From assembly GCF_900094805.1 (NCBI RefSeq), contig NZ_FMAT01000001.1, positions 372,001 to 436,000 on the forward strand: a stretch of 64,000 bases of DNA, in the 5' to 3' direction. The stretch comes from Arthrobacter sp. NIO-1057 (GTDB lineage: Bacteria; Actinomycetota; Actinomycetes; Actinomycetales; Micrococcaceae). Below the pieces are notes generated by a model, which had not been told where the DNA came from, did not search any database, and saw only the letters and a program-made list of their open reading frames with translations. Position numbers and translations under genes: made by a program. Below, piece after piece: positions 50,770 through 60,116 of the stretch (positions are counted from its first letter, which is position 1; the number at the start of each line of letters is the position of its first letter).

Positions 50770-52785
50770 TTAGGCGGAGGCTTTCTTCAGCGATTTCTCA
50801 CTGATCGGCGCATTGTCGCTGGCGCGCAGCTTCCGGAAGTACTCCATGGCTTCGTCCTGGCGTTCTGCTTCACCGCCTGAGGAAATGTCTGCCCGCAGGT
50901 GGTCCTGGGTGTAGCCGAAGGCGTCGACCAGGTCCTGGGCGTGCGGGCGCAGGCGGGCAAGCAGGCGGTTGATGTAGCCGGACAGTGTGCGGGCGCGCTG
51001 CATCGAGAGCAGGCCGTTGGCCAGGTACCAGCCCAGGTCGTCCTCGACCAGCGACAGCGCGAAAACATCGCGCAGCCAGGTCAGCACCTCGGTGGTGGCC
51101 GGATCGCCGGTCTTCTCGATGGCCGCGGTGAATGCCTCCCAGCGCAGCAGCTGGCCGTGATCGCGGGCCGCGGAGATCAGCAGGTCCTGGTTCTCGTTGA
51201 ACGCGGCGGCGCCCTTGGCCTTGTCCTTCCCGGCGGCGCGCAGGGCGTTGGCTACCGAGGCGACCTTGGCATTGATGCGGTCGGCAAGCAAGGCTCGCTG
51301 GTTATCCGGGTCCTTGAAGAAGTTGGCGCTCTTGCGCTCATCGGAGATGTCCGCGAAGGCCTGGCCCACGCTGCGCAGCCCGGAGCGGTGCAGTGCGGTG
51401 GTGCCAGCCTGCTTGGCCGCGTAAAGCGCCATCGCTCCGGTGTCGAGCTTGCGGAACTCGGCCGCATAGTCGGTGAGCAGGCGCTTGCCCACCAGCTGCA
51501 GCAGCACGTTGTTGTCACCCTCGAAGGTCGCATAGACATCCAGGTCCGCGTAGAGCTGGGTGAAGCGGTTTTTGGCGATGAATCCGGCGCCGCCGCAGGC
51601 TTCGCGGCATTCCTGGATGGTGTCCAGCGCGTCCCAGGTGCTCAGCGGCTTCAGCGCGGCGGCGAGGGTTTCCAGATCCTGGCGGTCGTCGTCGCTGTCG
51701 GCGCGGCCGGAGAATACCGCGTCGAACTTGTCCAGCAGGCCGTCGTGGGCGAAGGAGGAGGCGTAGGTGCGGGCCAGGCGGGTGATCAGCCGGCGCTGGT
51801 GGCGCTGGTAGTCCAGCAGGGTGGTTTCCTCGGTGTCCGAGGTGGAGTTGAACTGTCGGCGCTGGTTGCCGTAGGTCACGGCGATCTGCAGGGCGATCTT
51901 CGAGGCGTTGGTGGCGGCGCCATCCAGCGAGACGCGGCCCTGGACCAGGGTGCCGAGCATGGTGAAGAAGCGGCGGCCCGGCGAGGGGATTGGCGAGGAG
52001 TAGGTGCCGTCGGCGTCCACGTTGCCGTAGCGGTTGAGCAGGTTGGTGCGCGGAACACGCACGTTGGTGAAGTGCAGCCGGCCGTTGTCGATGCCGTTCA
52101 GCCCGCCCTTGAGCCCGTCGTCCTCACCGCCGACGCCTTCCAGGAAGTTGCCGTCCTCGTCGCGGATCGGCACGTAGAAGCAGTGCACGCCATGGTTCAC
52201 GCCCTTGGTGATCAGCTGGGCGAAGACGGTGGCTGCCTTGCCGTGCAGCGCGGCGTTGCCCAGATAGTCCTTCCAGGCTGCCTTGAACGGGGTGTGGATG
52301 ACGAATTCCTCCGTGGCTTCGTCGTAGGTGGCAGTGGTGGCGACGGAGGCGACGTCCGAGCCGTGGCCGATCTCGGTCATGGCGAAGGCGCCCGGGGTCT
52401 TCAGGCTCATGGCATCCGGCAGCCACTTGGCGTGGTGCTCTTCGCTGCCCAGGTGCAGGATCGCTCCGGCGAACAGGCCCCACTGCACCCCTGCCTTGAT
52501 CTGCAGCGATGGGTCGGCTGCCACCAGTTCCTCGAAGGCGGCCAGCGAGCCGCCGTGGTCATCGAAGCCGCCGAATTCCTTGGGGAAGGCACGCTGCACG
52601 GCCTCCTGCTCGACGAGGATGCCCAGCTGCCCGAGCACCCGTTCGCGGTGCTCGGCCATGCCCAGCAGCGGGTCGCGCTGCAGCTGCGGATTGGCGGCGC
52701 GAGCACGGGAGGCCTTGCGGATTTCGGCGTAAGGGCCGAGCAGCTGTTCGGCCAGATCGGTGACGTTGATGCGGTTCTCGCTCAT
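50770..52785 (-). CDS. Acyl-CoA oxidase/dehydrogenase of the ACOX type
   Basis: About 671 residues, much longer than a normal acyl-CoA dehydrogenase. N-terminal and middle domains show FGGFDDHGGSLAAFEELVAADPS, AFAMTEIGHGSDV (FAD/substrate site), and PSPGRRFFTMLGTLVQGRVSL. The C-terminal domain has ECREACGGAGFIAKNRF followed by VYATFEGDNNVLLQLVGKRLL, as in acyl-CoA oxidases. Start ATG 52785 follows GAAAGG; the frame is open from 52836. It lies 47 bases downstream of the TetR gene on the same strand. Oxidase versus dehydrogenase activity is not certain. Confidence 0.88.
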   Translation of the reverse strand: MSENRINVTDLAEQLLGPYAEIRKASRARAANPQLQRDPLLGMAEHRERVLGQLGILVEQEAVQRAFPKEFGGFDDHGGSLAAFEELVAADPSLQIKAGVQWGLFAGAILHLGSEEHHAKWLPDAMSLKTPGAFAMTEIGHGSDVASVATTATYDEATEEFVIHTPFKAAWKDYLGNAALHGKAATVFAQLITKGVNHGVHCFYVPIRDEDGNFLEGVGGEDDGLKGGLNGIDNGRLHFTNVRVPRTNLLNRYGNVDADGTYSSPIPSPGRRFFTMLGTLVQGRVSLDGAATNASKIALQIAVTYGNQRRQFNSTSDTEETTLLDYQRHQRRLITRLARTYASSFAHDGLLDKFDAVFSGRADSDDDRQDLETLAAALKPLSTWDALDTIQECREACGGAGFIAKNRFTQLYADLDVYATFEGDNNVLLQLVGKRLLTDYAAEFRKLDTGAMALYAAKQAGTTALHRSGLRSVGQAFADISDERKSANFFKDPDNQRALLADRINAKVASVANALRAAGKDKAKGAAAFNENQDLLISAARDHGQLLRWEAFTAAIEKTGDPATTEVLTWLRDVFALSLVEDDLGWYLANGLLSMQRARTLSGYINRLLARLRPHAQDLVDAFGYTQDHLRADISSGGEAERQDEAMEYFRKLRASDNAPISEKSLKKASA

Positions 52786-52832
52786 GACGTGCCTTTCATT
52801 GTTGATTGAGTCGGTAGTAGTGGCGTGGTGGT

Positions 52833-53501
52833 TCATGGATTTGTTGTTTCGGAGGTCGAAGCGATGCCGTAGGCCAACCAGTTGGTGATTTCCTGGGCCA
52901 TCGTTTCGAGACTCGGCTTTGAATCTGAGTCAGGTTGGCGGAGCCATTGCTCACCTGCGGCGCGGACCATGCCGAGGGCAGCTCGTGGCCAAAAACCGAG
53001 TGCGGCTGCGGTGGCGTTCTGGTCGTAGAGCTTGAGCAAGCGAACACTGATCAACTCTGATGCTTCATCGAAAAAGTCGTTGAGAGCTCCCGCTGATTCG
53101 TCATCAGTCGAGCGTTGTGCGCCGGTCACAAAGTAGTAGAGATTGGGGCTATTGGTAGCCAGCTCTAGATAGGCAGTAACCATGGCGTGCAAAGAATTTA
53201 GTTCTTGATCCTTTGCCAACGCGGCAGCGATGATGCGATCACGGAAGTCATTGATGACTTTGGCGCTCAGGGCTTGTCGCAGTCCTTCTTTGTCGCCGAA
53301 GTAGCGATAGTAGACAGGTTTTGATGTCTTCGCATGGCTGGCGATGTCTTCCATGGAAACCTGTGGCCCAAGCTTGTGGACCGCCTTGCGTGCCAACTTG
53401 AGCAGCTCTTCGTGACGGGCGGTGCGGTGCGCTTGCCAGCGCATTGCACGACCATCAGTTTCACCGTCTATAACTTCCGTGATCTTGTTCACGTTACTCA
53501 C
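52833..53501 (-). CDS. TetR-family regulator of the lipid cluster
   Basis: 222 residues. The helix-turn-helix is in residues 27-75: ARHEELLKLARKAVHKLGPQ, VSMEDIASHAKTSKPVYYRYFGDKEGL. The C-terminal domain is a typical TetR ligand-binding part. GTG 53501 is assumed; an ATG at 53444 would also keep the domain. It is divergent from the thiolase operon and upstream of the acyl-CoA oxidase, so it probably controls both, with an acyl-CoA as ligand (inference). Confidence 0.85.
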   Translation of the reverse strand: MSNVNKITEVIDGETDGRAMRWQAHRTARHEELLKLARKAVHKLGPQVSMEDIASHAKTSKPVYYRYFGDKEGLRQALSAKVINDFRDRIIAAALAKDQELNSLHAMVTAYLELATNSPNLYYFVTGAQRSTDDESAGALNDFFDEASELISVRLLKLYDQNATAAALGFWPRAALGMVRAAGEQWLRQPDSDSKPSLETMAQEITNWLAYGIASTSETTNP

Positions 53502-53528
53502 AGTATCATGTACTCTTGGTTACAGTAA
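53495..53528. promoter_or_regulatory. Possible TetR operator half-sites
   Basis: Two short palindromes, TACTCACAGTA (53495-53505) and TTACAGTAA (53520-53528), lie 14 bases apart between the divergent TetR and thiolase starts. They share TAC/GTA arms and are plausible operator elements, without other support. Confidence 0.35.
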
Positions 53529-53564
53529 TAAGTGTCACAACAATCCATGTAGGAGTTTTTGAAC

Positions 53565-54860
53565 ATGACCCAGCAGTCTGTGCGCAATGCCGTGATTATC
53601 GGTGGCAATCGCATTCCCTTTGCCCGCTCCAATACCGCCTACGTCAATGCGTCCAACCAAGACATGTTCACCGCTGCTCTAGAAGGTCTCGTAGCCCGCT
53701 TCGGTCTGCAGGGCCAGCGCATGGGTGCTGTCAGCGGCGGTGCCGTGCTGAAGCATTCCAAGGATTTCAACCTCATTCGCGAATCAGTGCTCGGCTCTTC
53801 CTTGGATCCAGCGACCCCCGCATATGATGTGCAGATGGCTTGCGCCACTGGCATGGAAGCTATCGGTTCTCTGGCCAACAAGATCAAGCTGGGCCAGCTC
53901 GAATCTGCCATTGGCGGTGGCGTGGACACTACCTCTGATGCACCCATCGCTGTATCCGAAGCTCTTCGTGGCGTACTGCTTGAACTAGCGCGAGCTCGTA
54001 CCACCAAGGCGAAGTTGGCAGCCCTGGCAAAGATTCGTCCTTCGCATCTTGCTCCATCAGCTCCCGGCACCGGTGAGCCGCGCACAGGATTGTCAATGGG
54101 CGACCACCAGGCGTTGACCACCAAGGCTTGGGGAATCACCCGCGAAGCACAGGACGAACTGGCATTGGCTAGCCACAAGAACCTTGCGGCGGCCTATGAT
54201 CGAGGCTTCTTTAATGACCTGATCACGCCCTTCAACGGACTGGCCAAGGACAACAACCTGCGTGCTGATTCCACCCTAGAAAAGCTCGGCAAACTCAAGC
54301 CTGCCTTCGGCAAAAACCTTGGTGAACAAGCCACCATGACCGCCGGTAACTCCACCCCGCTGACCGATGGTGCCTCGGCTGTACTTCTGGGCAGCGAAGA
54401 CTACGCGCGCAGCAACGATCTGCCGATGCTAGCTAATTTTGTAGATTTTGAAGCCGCTGCCGTCGACTTCGTTCATGGCGCAGAAGGGTTGCTGATGGCC
54501 CCTGCCTACGCAACCGCTCGAATGCTCAAGAGAAATAACCTGACCCTTCAGGACTTTGACTTCTACGAGATCCACGAAGCCTTTGCAGGCACTGTCCTCT
54601 CGACGCTCAAGGCGTGGGAAGACGAAGAATTCTGCCGTGAGAAGCTCGGTTTGGATGCACCGTTGGGAGCAATTGACCGTAGCAAGCTGAATGTCAATGG
54701 ATCTTCTTTGGCTGCTGGCCACCCATTCGCTGCGACCGGTGGACGCATCATCGCAAGCACCGCGAAAATGCTTCATGAAAAGGGTTCGGGACGTGCATTA
54801 ATTTCTGTCTGTGCGGCAGGCGGACAGGGCGTTGTTGCTATTTTGGAGGCGCGAAACTAA
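53565..54860 (+). CDS. Acetyl-CoA acyltransferase (FadI/FadA2-like thiolase)
   Basis: 431 residues; it cleaves 3-ketoacyl-CoA to acetyl-CoA in beta-oxidation or condenses in reverse. Active-site Cys is in VQMACATGMEAIGSL (near residue 90), the His in FYEIHEAFAGTVLS, and the second Cys in SVCAAGGQGVVAI at the C-terminus, with NVNGSSLAAGHPFAATGGR before it. ATG 53565 follows AGGAG. Its stop overlaps the start of the FabG gene by one base. In Mycobacterium tuberculosis, fadA2 has the same neighbours (fabG4, htdX). Confidence 0.9.
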   Translation: MTQQSVRNAVIIGGNRIPFARSNTAYVNASNQDMFTAALEGLVARFGLQGQRMGAVSGGAVLKHSKDFNLIRESVLGSSLDPATPAYDVQMACATGMEAIGSLANKIKLGQLESAIGGGVDTTSDAPIAVSEALRGVLLELARARTTKAKLAALAKIRPSHLAPSAPGTGEPRTGLSMGDHQALTTKAWGITREAQDELALASHKNLAAAYDRGFFNDLITPFNGLAKDNNLRADSTLEKLGKLKPAFGKNLGEQATMTAGNSTPLTDGASAVLLGSEDYARSNDLPMLANFVDFEAAAVDFVHGAEGLLMAPAYATARMLKRNNLTLQDFDFYEIHEAFAGTVLSTLKAWEDEEFCREKLGLDAPLGAIDRSKLNVNGSSLAAGHPFAATGGRIIASTAKMLHEKGSGRALISVCAAGGQGVVAILEARN

Positions 54861-56197
54861 TGGCAGATAAGTACATGGAACTAGTGAACACCGGAGTCAC
54901 TAAGAAGCTAGCCAAGCTGTTGGGACTGCCGCGGCCGCCACGGCTGCGTCGTTATTCTCCAGATGCTCCACTGCTACCTGGTCCTCTATTGATCCTTGGT
55001 GCTTCATCGAGCGCTCAAGAACTCAGTGACACTTTGGTTTCTTGGGGGCTAGATGTTCGCCGTCATGACGCGGGGGACGCCAAGCTCGGCGGCATCCTTT
55101 TGCTGCTTGATGAAGTGGATCATCCACAAGCGCTCTCGCCAATTATGCTCACCGCTGGACGCGCCCTACGTAAATTATTGCCAGGTGCTCGAGTTGTTTC
55201 CTTCTCTCGTCCAGCTTCGGCAGATGATGAACCGGCTGTCGCATCTGTCCGCCAGGGAATTGACGGTGTAATCCGCTCCCTGGGGCGTGAAATGCGTGGC
55301 GGCGCCACCACCAACGGTATTGTTCTTGAAGCAGCCACCACACCCGTTAGCCCCAGCGCATTGGCTGCTTTGCGTTTCTTCTTCTCCGGACGAAGCGCCT
55401 ATGTTGATGGCCAATTCCTCACTGTACGCAACGAGGAAGGCGCATTACCAGCAGACTTTAGCCAGCCTTTGGCGGGTAAGGTCGCCGTGGTTACTGGCGC
55501 AGCACGCGGCATTGGTGCAGCCATCGCTCGTACCCTAGCCCGCGATGGGGCTCAGGTTGTGGTGGTGGATATGCCACAAGCGGGTGATTCGCTGGCGAAG
55601 GTAGCCAACTCAATTGGTGCCACCACTCTACAGCTGGACGTTACTGCCACCGATGCGGCACAACAGATCATGGATCATGCCATCGGACGCCACGGCTCTT
55701 TGGACATTGTGGTGCACAATGCGGGAATCACCCGTGACAAGCTGCTCGCTAATATGGATGCGGCTCGTTGGGATTCGGTCATTGCCGTGAATATTGCTTC
55801 GCAATTGCGCATGAATGAAGCATTCCTGGCTGCCAAGCTACTTAACTTGCGCATCGTGTCATTGGCTTCGACCTCCGGCATTGCCGGTAACCGAGGTCAA
55901 ACCAACTATGCTGCCTCCAAGGGTGGAGTCATTGGTATGGTGCGCTCCAGCGCCAAGCTATTTGCTGAAAATGGCGGATCAATCGCGGCCGTTGCTCCAG
56001 GTTTCATTGAAACAGAAATGACGGCAAAGATTCCCCTGGGAACACGTACCGTAGCGCGCATGGTGCTCCCATCATTGATGCAAGGCGGCCTGCCGGAGGA
56101 TGTAGCTGAGGCTATTAGCTTCCTTGGCTCGGACGCTGCAGCGGGTCTGAACGGGCAGGTGCTCAGAGTATGCGGCCAGTCCCTGGTCGGTGCCTAG
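54860..56197 (+). CDS. High-molecular-weight 3-oxoacyl reductase (FabG4-like)
   Basis: 445 residues, about 200 longer than classical FabG. The N-terminal half (to about residue 200) is a flavodoxin-like or inactive Rossmann domain as in FabG4. The C-terminal half has TGAARGIG, NAGITRDKLL, LASTSGIAG, NYAASKGGVIGM with the Tyr-Lys pair, and the usual ending. It reduces 3-oxoacyl-CoA or -ACP with NAD(P)H. It abuts the thiolase and the MaoC gene with no gaps, so the three are one operon under the TetR gene's control (inference). Confidence 0.9.
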   Translation: MADKYMELVNTGVTKKLAKLLGLPRPPRLRRYSPDAPLLPGPLLILGASSSAQELSDTLVSWGLDVRRHDAGDAKLGGILLLLDEVDHPQALSPIMLTAGRALRKLLPGARVVSFSRPASADDEPAVASVRQGIDGVIRSLGREMRGGATTNGIVLEAATTPVSPSALAALRFFFSGRSAYVDGQFLTVRNEEGALPADFSQPLAGKVAVVTGAARGIGAAIARTLARDGAQVVVVDMPQAGDSLAKVANSIGATTLQLDVTATDAAQQIMDHAIGRHGSLDIVVHNAGITRDKLLANMDAARWDSVIAVNIASQLRMNEAFLAAKLLNLRIVSLASTSGIAGNRGQTNYAASKGGVIGMVRSSAKLFAENGGSIAAVAPGFIETEMTAKIPLGTRTVARMVLPSLMQGGLPEDVAEAISFLGSDAAAGLNGQVLRVCGQSLVGA

Positions 56198-57058
56198 ATG
56201 AGCGCACAAATTGTTACCGAGATTCCTTCGATGGCTACGGTGTATGCCAAAGCCGCCAAGACTCTTGGGCGTAAACCTAAGAACCCTGTTTTACCGTCAA
56301 CGGTTTTGGTTTTCCAGGGTGCTAAAGCTGATCCAGTAAAGCTCGGCGAGTTCCGTAGGGCAGTGGGCGCACCAATGAATTCGGTGCTTCCTAGTCTTTA
56401 CGTACATTCGCTGGCGTTCCCTTTGGCCATGTCGCTGATGTTGCGTGATGATTTCCCTCTTCCTCTTTTGGGAATGATTCACCTGACCAATGATGTTGAG
56501 GTACTCGCGCCTATTGCTGAAGACGAAGCCTTTGATATCGAAGTTCGCAGTGAGAACCTGCGTGCGCATTCCAAGGGTGTCACTTGTGATTTGGCGGTAC
56601 GGATCATCGTTGATGGCAAAGACCGGATGCTACTTCGCAGTACGTTCCTGGCCAAGGGCGTGAAGCTCGATGGCGAAAAACCAATCCATGGTGAACGAAG
56701 TGTTTTTGAAGCCCCGGCACGAACCGCTCATTGGTCACTGGATGCTGGCACCGGCAGGCGCTGGGCGAAGGTGGCAGGAGACTACAACCCAATTCACCTT
56801 TCAGGACTCAGTGCGAAGGCGTTGGGGATGCCCGGCGCGATAGCGCACGGCATCTATATGGCGGCTCGGGCTCTATCCGGTATAGAACCTGCGACCGGAA
56901 GCTATTCGTGGAATATCGAATTCAAAACACCCGTTGTTCTACCAGCGTCTGTTGATCTGGCCTTCAAACCTACTGCTGAGGGATACCGAGTGCATGCGTG
57001 GCATGCTCGTAAGGGCAAGCCGCATTTCACGTTGGAGCTGTCTAACTCGTCAAAGTAA
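56198..57058 (+). CDS. MaoC-family (R)-hydratase/dehydratase (HtdX-like)
   Basis: 286 residues in a double hot-dog arrangement. The second half has the hydratase motif AGDYNPIHLSGLSAKALGMPGAIAHGIYMA with catalytic Asp and His. It converts between 3-hydroxyacyl and trans-2-enoyl thioesters. Starts directly at the base after the FabG stop. With the thiolase, reductase and acyl-CoA oxidase it makes a complete set for acyl chain breakdown or elongation. Confidence 0.9.
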   Translation: MSAQIVTEIPSMATVYAKAAKTLGRKPKNPVLPSTVLVFQGAKADPVKLGEFRRAVGAPMNSVLPSLYVHSLAFPLAMSLMLRDDFPLPLLGMIHLTNDVEVLAPIAEDEAFDIEVRSENLRAHSKGVTCDLAVRIIVDGKDRMLLRSTFLAKGVKLDGEKPIHGERSVFEAPARTAHWSLDAGTGRRWAKVAGDYNPIHLSGLSAKALGMPGAIAHGIYMAARALSGIEPATGSYSWNIEFKTPVVLPASVDLAFKPTAEGYRVHAWHARKGKPHFTLELSNSSK

Positions 57059-57133
57059 CATCGGTTGACAAACACGTTTTGTGCGTTGCTAAGTTGATCC
57101 ATGTTACTTGATGTCTAGTAGAGGATACGCACG

Positions 57134-57415
57134 ATGAATGTACGTCGATTCGTGGCTGGTTTCGCGACCGCTGGACTGCTCAGCACAGGATTGATCTTCG
57201 GTAGCGCCCCAGCGCAGGCTGCTATGTCAACCCATGTCGTTCGAGAGAAGAACGCCTTCGCTTGTAGCGTCGCGTTCAACGACTCCTTGAAAAAGCTCAA
57301 AGGTAAGTACGTTCGCGTCACCGTACTGCAGAAGTGTCACTGGGAAAAGACTCCTGGCTATCGCGGATACTACGAGGCCAGGATCCGTTACGACACTAGC
57401 GGAACGAGCTCCTAG
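57134..57415 (+). CDS. Small secreted hypothetical protein
   Basis: 93 residues with a Sec signal peptide (MNVRRFVAGFATAGLLSTGL, then cleavage after APAQA near residue 29). The mature part of about 64 residues is basic with two cysteines (ACSVAFN and KCHWEK), likely a disulphide. No family recognised. A terminator follows 30 bases after the stop, so it is monocistronic. Confidence 0.65.
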   Translation: MNVRRFVAGFATAGLLSTGLIFGSAPAQAAMSTHVVREKNAFACSVAFNDSLKKLKGKYVRVTVLQKCHWEKTPGYRGYYEARIRYDTSGTSS

Positions 57416-57445
57416 AACATCAGCGTTCGGGTTTCCATATAAATA

Positions 57446-57486
57446 TCGCATCTCAAGATTCAAATGGTCTTGGGATGCGATTTTTT
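57446..57486 (+). terminator. Terminator of the small secreted gene
   Basis: TCGCATCTCAAGA pairs with TCTTGGGATGCGA (one mismatch) and is followed by TTTTTT. Confidence 0.88.
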
Positions 57487-57490
57487 GCAT

Positions 57491-58687
57491 TTACTGCGAT
57501 GAACCAAACTCCGATTGGCTCAGACGATAACTGGCTAGGGTCTCAACCGCGGCACGTTCCCACGTAAATGAGCCCGAATGCTCTAACGCTCCATGGCCAG
57601 CGGAGGTAACCATTTCTGGATTCTGTGCGAGCTCGATAATTTTTGCGGCCCAGATCTCGGGGTCAGGTTCGGACATGAGCCAGCCAGACTTGCCATCATT
57701 TACGGCGTAGGCCAATCCACCTACTGCATTGGCCAGCACGGGAGTTCCGCAAGCCTGAGCTTCAGCAGCAACTAGTCCAAAGGTTTCCGAAAGGGACGGT
57801 ACTGCCACAATGTCAGCATTGGCGAAGACGAGGGCCAGCTTTTTGGGCTCTAAAGGGTCGTAGAATCGTACGACGTCGCCGAGATCCAACTCATTGACCA
57901 AGGATTTCAAATCATAATCGTCAGACCCAGAAGTTGAACCAAATAGCGACGCGGTAATTCGCAACGATGGCTGAGTGCGTCGAGCGATACCGAGTGCTTC
58001 TAGCAACAGGTGAGCGCCCTTGAGCCTTTGCATTCGTCCGGCATAGACGAGGTGTAAATCATCGTCGCCGAGCGGTCTACGTAACTTGTGTTGGTCTGGA
58101 TGAAACACTCTGTGGTTGACGCCAGGGAGAACAACATCTAGTTTCTTTGAGTCGACGTCATAGAACCGTTCAAGCTGCTTAGCTTCTACCGGGGTATTGG
58201 CAATGATCCGTGAACATGTGCGCAGGAGGTGTTCTTCGGCCACCTTACGATTGCCAGGTTCGGCGATGCCGGATTCAGCTTCTTTAGCCGCGGCTGAGGT
58301 GTGCATGGAGACAGCCAATGGAACAGACCAAAGATTTGCTAGTTGAAGCCCTGCCACGCCTGAAAGCCAGTAATGGGCGTGAATGATATCGAACTTCAGT
58401 CCTTGCATCTGTTTGGATACTGCGAGAACAGCTGCGTCAATAATTTGCGGTAGCTCTTCTTTCTTCAAATCTTGATTTGCCGCAATCTGAACTTCGTGCA
58501 TCCACACGCCTTCACCGACCTGCAGAGAATGAGATTCCTCCGCTGTGCGCGTGATCATGTGTACCTCGTGGCCTAAAGCGCCCAGGGCAAAGGATAGGTT
58601 TTGGATGTAGACATTCATACCGCCGGCGTCGCCTGAGCCTGGTTGCTGCATGGGAGAGGTATGCAGGGAAAGCATCGCTACGCGCAT
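57491..58687 (-). CDS. mshA: D-inositol-3-phosphate glycosyltransferase MshA
   Basis: First step of mycothiol synthesis: transfers GlcNAc from UDP-GlcNAc to 1D-myo-inositol 3-phosphate in the cytoplasm. 398 residues, GT-B fold of family GT4. The family's signature start is present (LSLHTSPMQQPGSGDAGGMN), as are HAHYWLSG, LPGVNHRVFHPD, and the donor-binding E in PSLSETFGLVAAEAQACGTPV. ATG 58687 is the natural start. Mycothiol is restricted to actinobacteria, so this gene supports the organism call. Confidence 0.92.
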   Translation of the reverse strand: MRVAMLSLHTSPMQQPGSGDAGGMNVYIQNLSFALGALGHEVHMITRTAEESHSLQVGEGVWMHEVQIAANQDLKKEELPQIIDAAVLAVSKQMQGLKFDIIHAHYWLSGVAGLQLANLWSVPLAVSMHTSAAAKEAESGIAEPGNRKVAEEHLLRTCSRIIANTPVEAKQLERFYDVDSKKLDVVLPGVNHRVFHPDQHKLRRPLGDDDLHLVYAGRMQRLKGAHLLLEALGIARRTQPSLRITASLFGSTSGSDDYDLKSLVNELDLGDVVRFYDPLEPKKLALVFANADIVAVPSLSETFGLVAAEAQACGTPVLANAVGGLAYAVNDGKSGWLMSEPDPEIWAAKIIELAQNPEMVTSAGHGALEHSGSFTWERAAVETLASYRLSQSEFGSSQ

Positions 58688-58752
58688 GTTGATGGCTCCA
58701 GAAAAGATTGGGACGAAGTGCTACTTGGGAAGAATGTCCAGAGTTGATGCTA

Positions 58753-59730
58753 TCAAGAAGAAAGATCAAGCATTTTAGTGTTCGCCTGGCTCCAGCGCTC
58801 AACCATACTCGTGCCACCGTGTGCATCGCCTTCGCAGATTATCAATTCAGAGCCTGGCCACCTTTGGTGGAGGTTCCACGCGGTGGACGCGGGGCTGGAA
58901 ACATCGTTCCGCCCATGAATGAAAATGGCAGGCAGATGTTTGACGCGATCTATTAACTCTAAAAGCGGTGGTTGGCTGAATCCAGCGTGGGCCCAAAAGT
59001 GCGTCGTGAGGCGAGTCATGCAGCGGCGGAATGTTGGATCACTCCACCGGGGATCTCGAATCACTTCTTGGGCACCGAGCGAAATATGTGTGTCTTCCCA
59101 GAGTGCCCATTCGAGTGAAGCGTCATCGCGGAGTTGGGCATCGGGGCAAGAGAGCAACAATGAATACGCCTCAACCAAAGACAGATTGTCTGAGCCATAC
59201 TCAGGCACATAAGCCCGAGCAAAACTAGACAGGCGTTCCCATGCTTCAGGGAAGATTCGACCCACCGTTTCGGTAATCCATTGCACTTCTTCTCGACTTG
59301 TAGTGGTTACTGCGAAGAGGACGATACCGCGAACGCGCTCTGGGTGGGCCTGAGCGTAGGCTAAGGCGAGAGTAGAACCCCATGAAACCCCATTGAGAAT
59401 CCAGTGATCGATTCCCCTGTCTTTTCGCAAGACCTCGATATCTTCGATGAGTTTCTGCGTCGTGAAATGCTCGGCAGGTACATTTGGATCCGAGGCCGAG
59501 GGTGAAGAGCGTCCGCAGCCTCGTTGCTCGAAGCCGATGAGCCGGGTCCTAGAAAGATCCCAGCGGTGACGATAGCCGGAACTGCCCAAGGTTCCGCCGG
59601 GACCTCCGTGAAGATGCAATGCAGGAATACCGTCGGGGGAGCCGAATTCTTCCCAGTACAGACGATGACCATCATCGACAGGAAGAAATCCGTGCTCAAT
59701 GGAGCCGCTGAGCTGATCTGAGGTACCCAT
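58753..59730 (-). CDS. pip: Proline iminopeptidase
   Basis: 325 residues, alpha/beta hydrolase (peptidase S33) that releases N-terminal proline from peptides. HLHGGPGG forms the oxyanion hole, FEQRGCGRSSPSA follows as in the family, the nucleophile is in NGVSWGSTLALAYA, the aspartate in HGRNDVSSP and the histidine in EGDAHGG. It is upstream of mshA on the same strand, with 65 bases between. Confidence 0.92.
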   Translation of the reverse strand: MGTSDQLSGSIEHGFLPVDDGHRLYWEEFGSPDGIPALHLHGGPGGTLGSSGYRHRWDLSRTRLIGFEQRGCGRSSPSASDPNVPAEHFTTQKLIEDIEVLRKDRGIDHWILNGVSWGSTLALAYAQAHPERVRGIVLFAVTTTSREEVQWITETVGRIFPEAWERLSSFARAYVPEYGSDNLSLVEAYSLLLSCPDAQLRDDASLEWALWEDTHISLGAQEVIRDPRWSDPTFRRCMTRLTTHFWAHAGFSQPPLLELIDRVKHLPAIFIHGRNDVSSPASTAWNLHQRWPGSELIICEGDAHGGTSMVERWSQANTKMLDLSS

Positions 59731-59781
59731 AGTTGAAGCCTATGTCGGCAGGAAGAGAAAGAGTGAATTTGTAGCCACTGA

Positions 59782-59818
59782 CAAAAAAGAAAATCCCGGT
59801 TGACCGAAGTCAACCGGG
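59782..59818 (-). terminator. Terminator of tRNA-Leu
   Basis: CCCGGTTGAC and GTCAACCGGG flank a four-base loop; on the minus strand the stem is followed by ATTTTCTTTTTT. Confidence 0.92.
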
Positions 59819-59829
59819 AATTCTACCTG

Positions 59830-59914
59830 TGCGCGAAAGGGGACTTGAACCCCTACCCTCTTATCGAGGACTAGCACCTCAAGCTAGCGCGTCTACCTAT
59901 TCCGCCACCCGCGC
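59830..59914 (-). tRNA. tRNA-Leu (GAG)
   Basis: Class II tRNA with a long variable arm (TCCTCGATAAGAGGGT). Acceptor stem GCGCGGG with TTCGCGC, discriminator A, anticodon loop CTTGAGG giving GAG, and T-loop GGGGTTCAAGTCCCC. The CCA end is not fully encoded. Confidence 0.93.
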
Positions 59915-60116
59915 AGGTTACTCGTTGCTCGCGTTGTTATCGCTGGCAACGAAGTAAAACTGTACCATCCCTTTTGAGTGAATTCCAATCGGGAGGTTGT
60001 GGGTCAGCGAAGTTGAAAAGCCCCGGAATTCCGCGGGAATATCGGGCTTGAGTAGGAATTTAAGGGAAGAAAATCAAAAATCAGTGTCAAGGGTCACATG
60101 AATTTTGAATAATTCC

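Noticed and set aside
50899-52809. 636-codon open frame on the plus strand
   Set aside because: It is exactly antisense to the acyl-CoA oxidase gene, with low-complexity V/G/Q/A-rich content typical of antisense frames in GC-rich genes.
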